NCBI RefSeq assembly: GCF_013391475.1
Contig: NZ_JACBAZ010000008.1
Coordinates: 1-64,000 of the forward strand
Length of the DNA: 64,000 nucleotides
Direction of reading: 5' to 3'
Source of the DNA: Oceaniferula marina
GTDB lineage: Bacteria; Verrucomicrobiota; Verrucomicrobiia; Verrucomicrobiales; Akkermansiaceae
Position numbers and translations under genes: made by a program. Each line of letters starts with the position of its first letter. Within the stretch, counting starts at the first letter, position 1. Shown piece after piece: positions 63,490 to 64,000 of this stretch. Below the pieces are notes generated by a model that saw only the letters and a list, made by a program, of their open reading frames with translations, was not told where the DNA came from and searched no databases.

Positions 63490-63909
63490 ATGACCGATGA
63501 TCAGCTTTTTGAATGCGCCAGGCAGGCCCGAGAACGAGCCTACGCCCCCTACTCCGGCTTCTTCGTTGGAGCCGCACTGCTCACCATGACCGGTGAGGTT
63601 TTCAGCGGATGCAATATTGAAAATGCCTCATACGGACTAAGCCAATGCGCGGAACGGGTAGCCTTAGGGAACGCAATCGCCCATGGATCGCGTCAGTTCC
63701 AAACTCTCGCACTTTGCCTGCAAGGCGATGGCAGCCCTTGCGGAGCATGCCGCCAAGCACTCAACGAATTCGCCCCGGAGCTCACGGTTCTGATTGGAGG
63801 CCCTAATGGGAATATCAGGCAACGGCTCTGCTTAAACGAGCTCCTCCCCAACGCCTTTGGCCCGCAAAACCTGAAAACATCATCACTCCCAGAACCTCGC
63901 AATCATTGA
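63490..63909 (+). CDS. cdd: Cytidine deaminase
   Basis: It deaminates cytidine and deoxycytidine to uridine forms that DeoA can then split. The 139-residue protein has the zinc-binding CAERVALGNAIAHG (Cys plus catalytic Glu) and SPCGACRQALNEF (two Cys), with N-terminal YAPYSGFFVGAALLT and SGCNIENASYGLS substrate residues. It is of the tetrameric three-Cys type. Last recognised gene of the operon; I see no clear terminator in the 79 nt after it. Confidence 0.96.
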   Translation: MTDDQLFECARQARERAYAPYSGFFVGAALLTMTGEVFSGCNIENASYGLSQCAERVALGNAIAHGSRQFQTLALCLQGDGSPCGACRQALNEFAPELTVLIGGPNGNIRQRLCLNELLPNAFGPQNLKTSSLPEPRNH

Positions 63910-63987
63910 TTCGATCTAATTTGGGGGATTATTCCCTTTTACCCCGAGGAGATTTCGCCTATTTCCCCTGCAGCGAAACTTATCCCT

Positions 63988-64000
63988 ATGCGCGTCTTTT
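63988..64000 (+). CDS. Possible start of a further gene cut by window edge
   Basis: An ATG at 63988 reads MRVF and leaves the window. Only four codons are seen, so this is a position for a possible gene and nothing more. The 78 nt between cdd and this ATG include a purine-rich GAGGAGA at 63948-63954, rather far from the ATG to be its ribosome-binding site. Confidence 0.15.

Noticed and set aside
1-64000. tRNA-Sec (selC) or other selenium genes in the window
   Set aside because: None recognised by eye; they are expected elsewhere in the genome if the selenoprotein call is right.

Overview
The window looks like part of a chromosome from a marine or aquatic Verrucomicrobiota-type bacterium. This is inferred from a PEP-CTERM surface protein, a Lys/Ala-rich histone-H1-like protein, a eukaryote-type glycogen branching enzyme, a sialidase-like secreted protein, and the general gene mix. 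No rRNA or other decisive marker is present. Most of it is ordinary core metabolism, with repeat-rich accessory islands near 10.9 kb, 18 kb, 45.5 kb, 48.5 kb and 57-58.4 kb.

Layout. 0-12.6 kb: an IS4-like transposase fragment at the edge, ribE with a Na+/H+ antiporter, a phospholipase-D-type lipid synthase, a phosphoesterase, a PEP-CTERM protein, nagA, pgsA, gnd and a ClC transporter. 12.7-24.3 kb: tatC with a long acidic tail, yicC, trpF, glgB, ilvB-ilvN, a sugar epimerase, the histone-like gene and two related membrane proteins. 24.3-35.2 kb (both strands): thiG, a GH71-like secreted protein, and the alpha-2-macroglobulin/pbpC pair. 35.2-38 kb: a LysR regulator divergent from pirin, a flavin reductase and DoxX. 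38-43 kb: sufT, a sialidase-like protein, a glycosyltransferase and an orphan HipA kinase.

The most striking item is 43070-43669. It is a secreted 199-residue protein made of two tandem heavy-metal-associated (HMA)-like domains. The reading frame is interrupted by two UGA codons, at equivalent positions in the two repeats, exactly where the first Cys of the GMxCxxC metal motif would sit. Each UGA is followed at the right distance by a bacterial SECIS-like hairpin. I read this as a selenoprotein with two selenocysteines. Automated callers would truncate or miss it.

43.7-46 kb: a MnmM-like methyltransferase next to a MnmC(o)-like FAD oxidoreductase, then tRNA-Glu(UUC), whose 3' end has been tandemly duplicated together with a structured 205-bp unit. 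46-51 kb: kdsD, a lipoprotein, efp, dxr and cdsA. 51-57 kb: a signalling/export locus made of a Ser/Thr kinase, an NlpC/P60-like secreted hydrolase and a double-FHA ABC exporter. It recalls the mycobacterial pknF-Rv1747 pair, and a C39-like secreted protein lies beside it. 57.1-58.4 kb: five 179-bp tandem units built of REP-type hairpins with GTAG feet, then a decayed group II intron reverse transcriptase. 58.6-64 kb: cysE divergent from an Rrf2 regulator, then a nucleoside-salvage operon (xapX-like, deoA, deoB, deoD, cdd).
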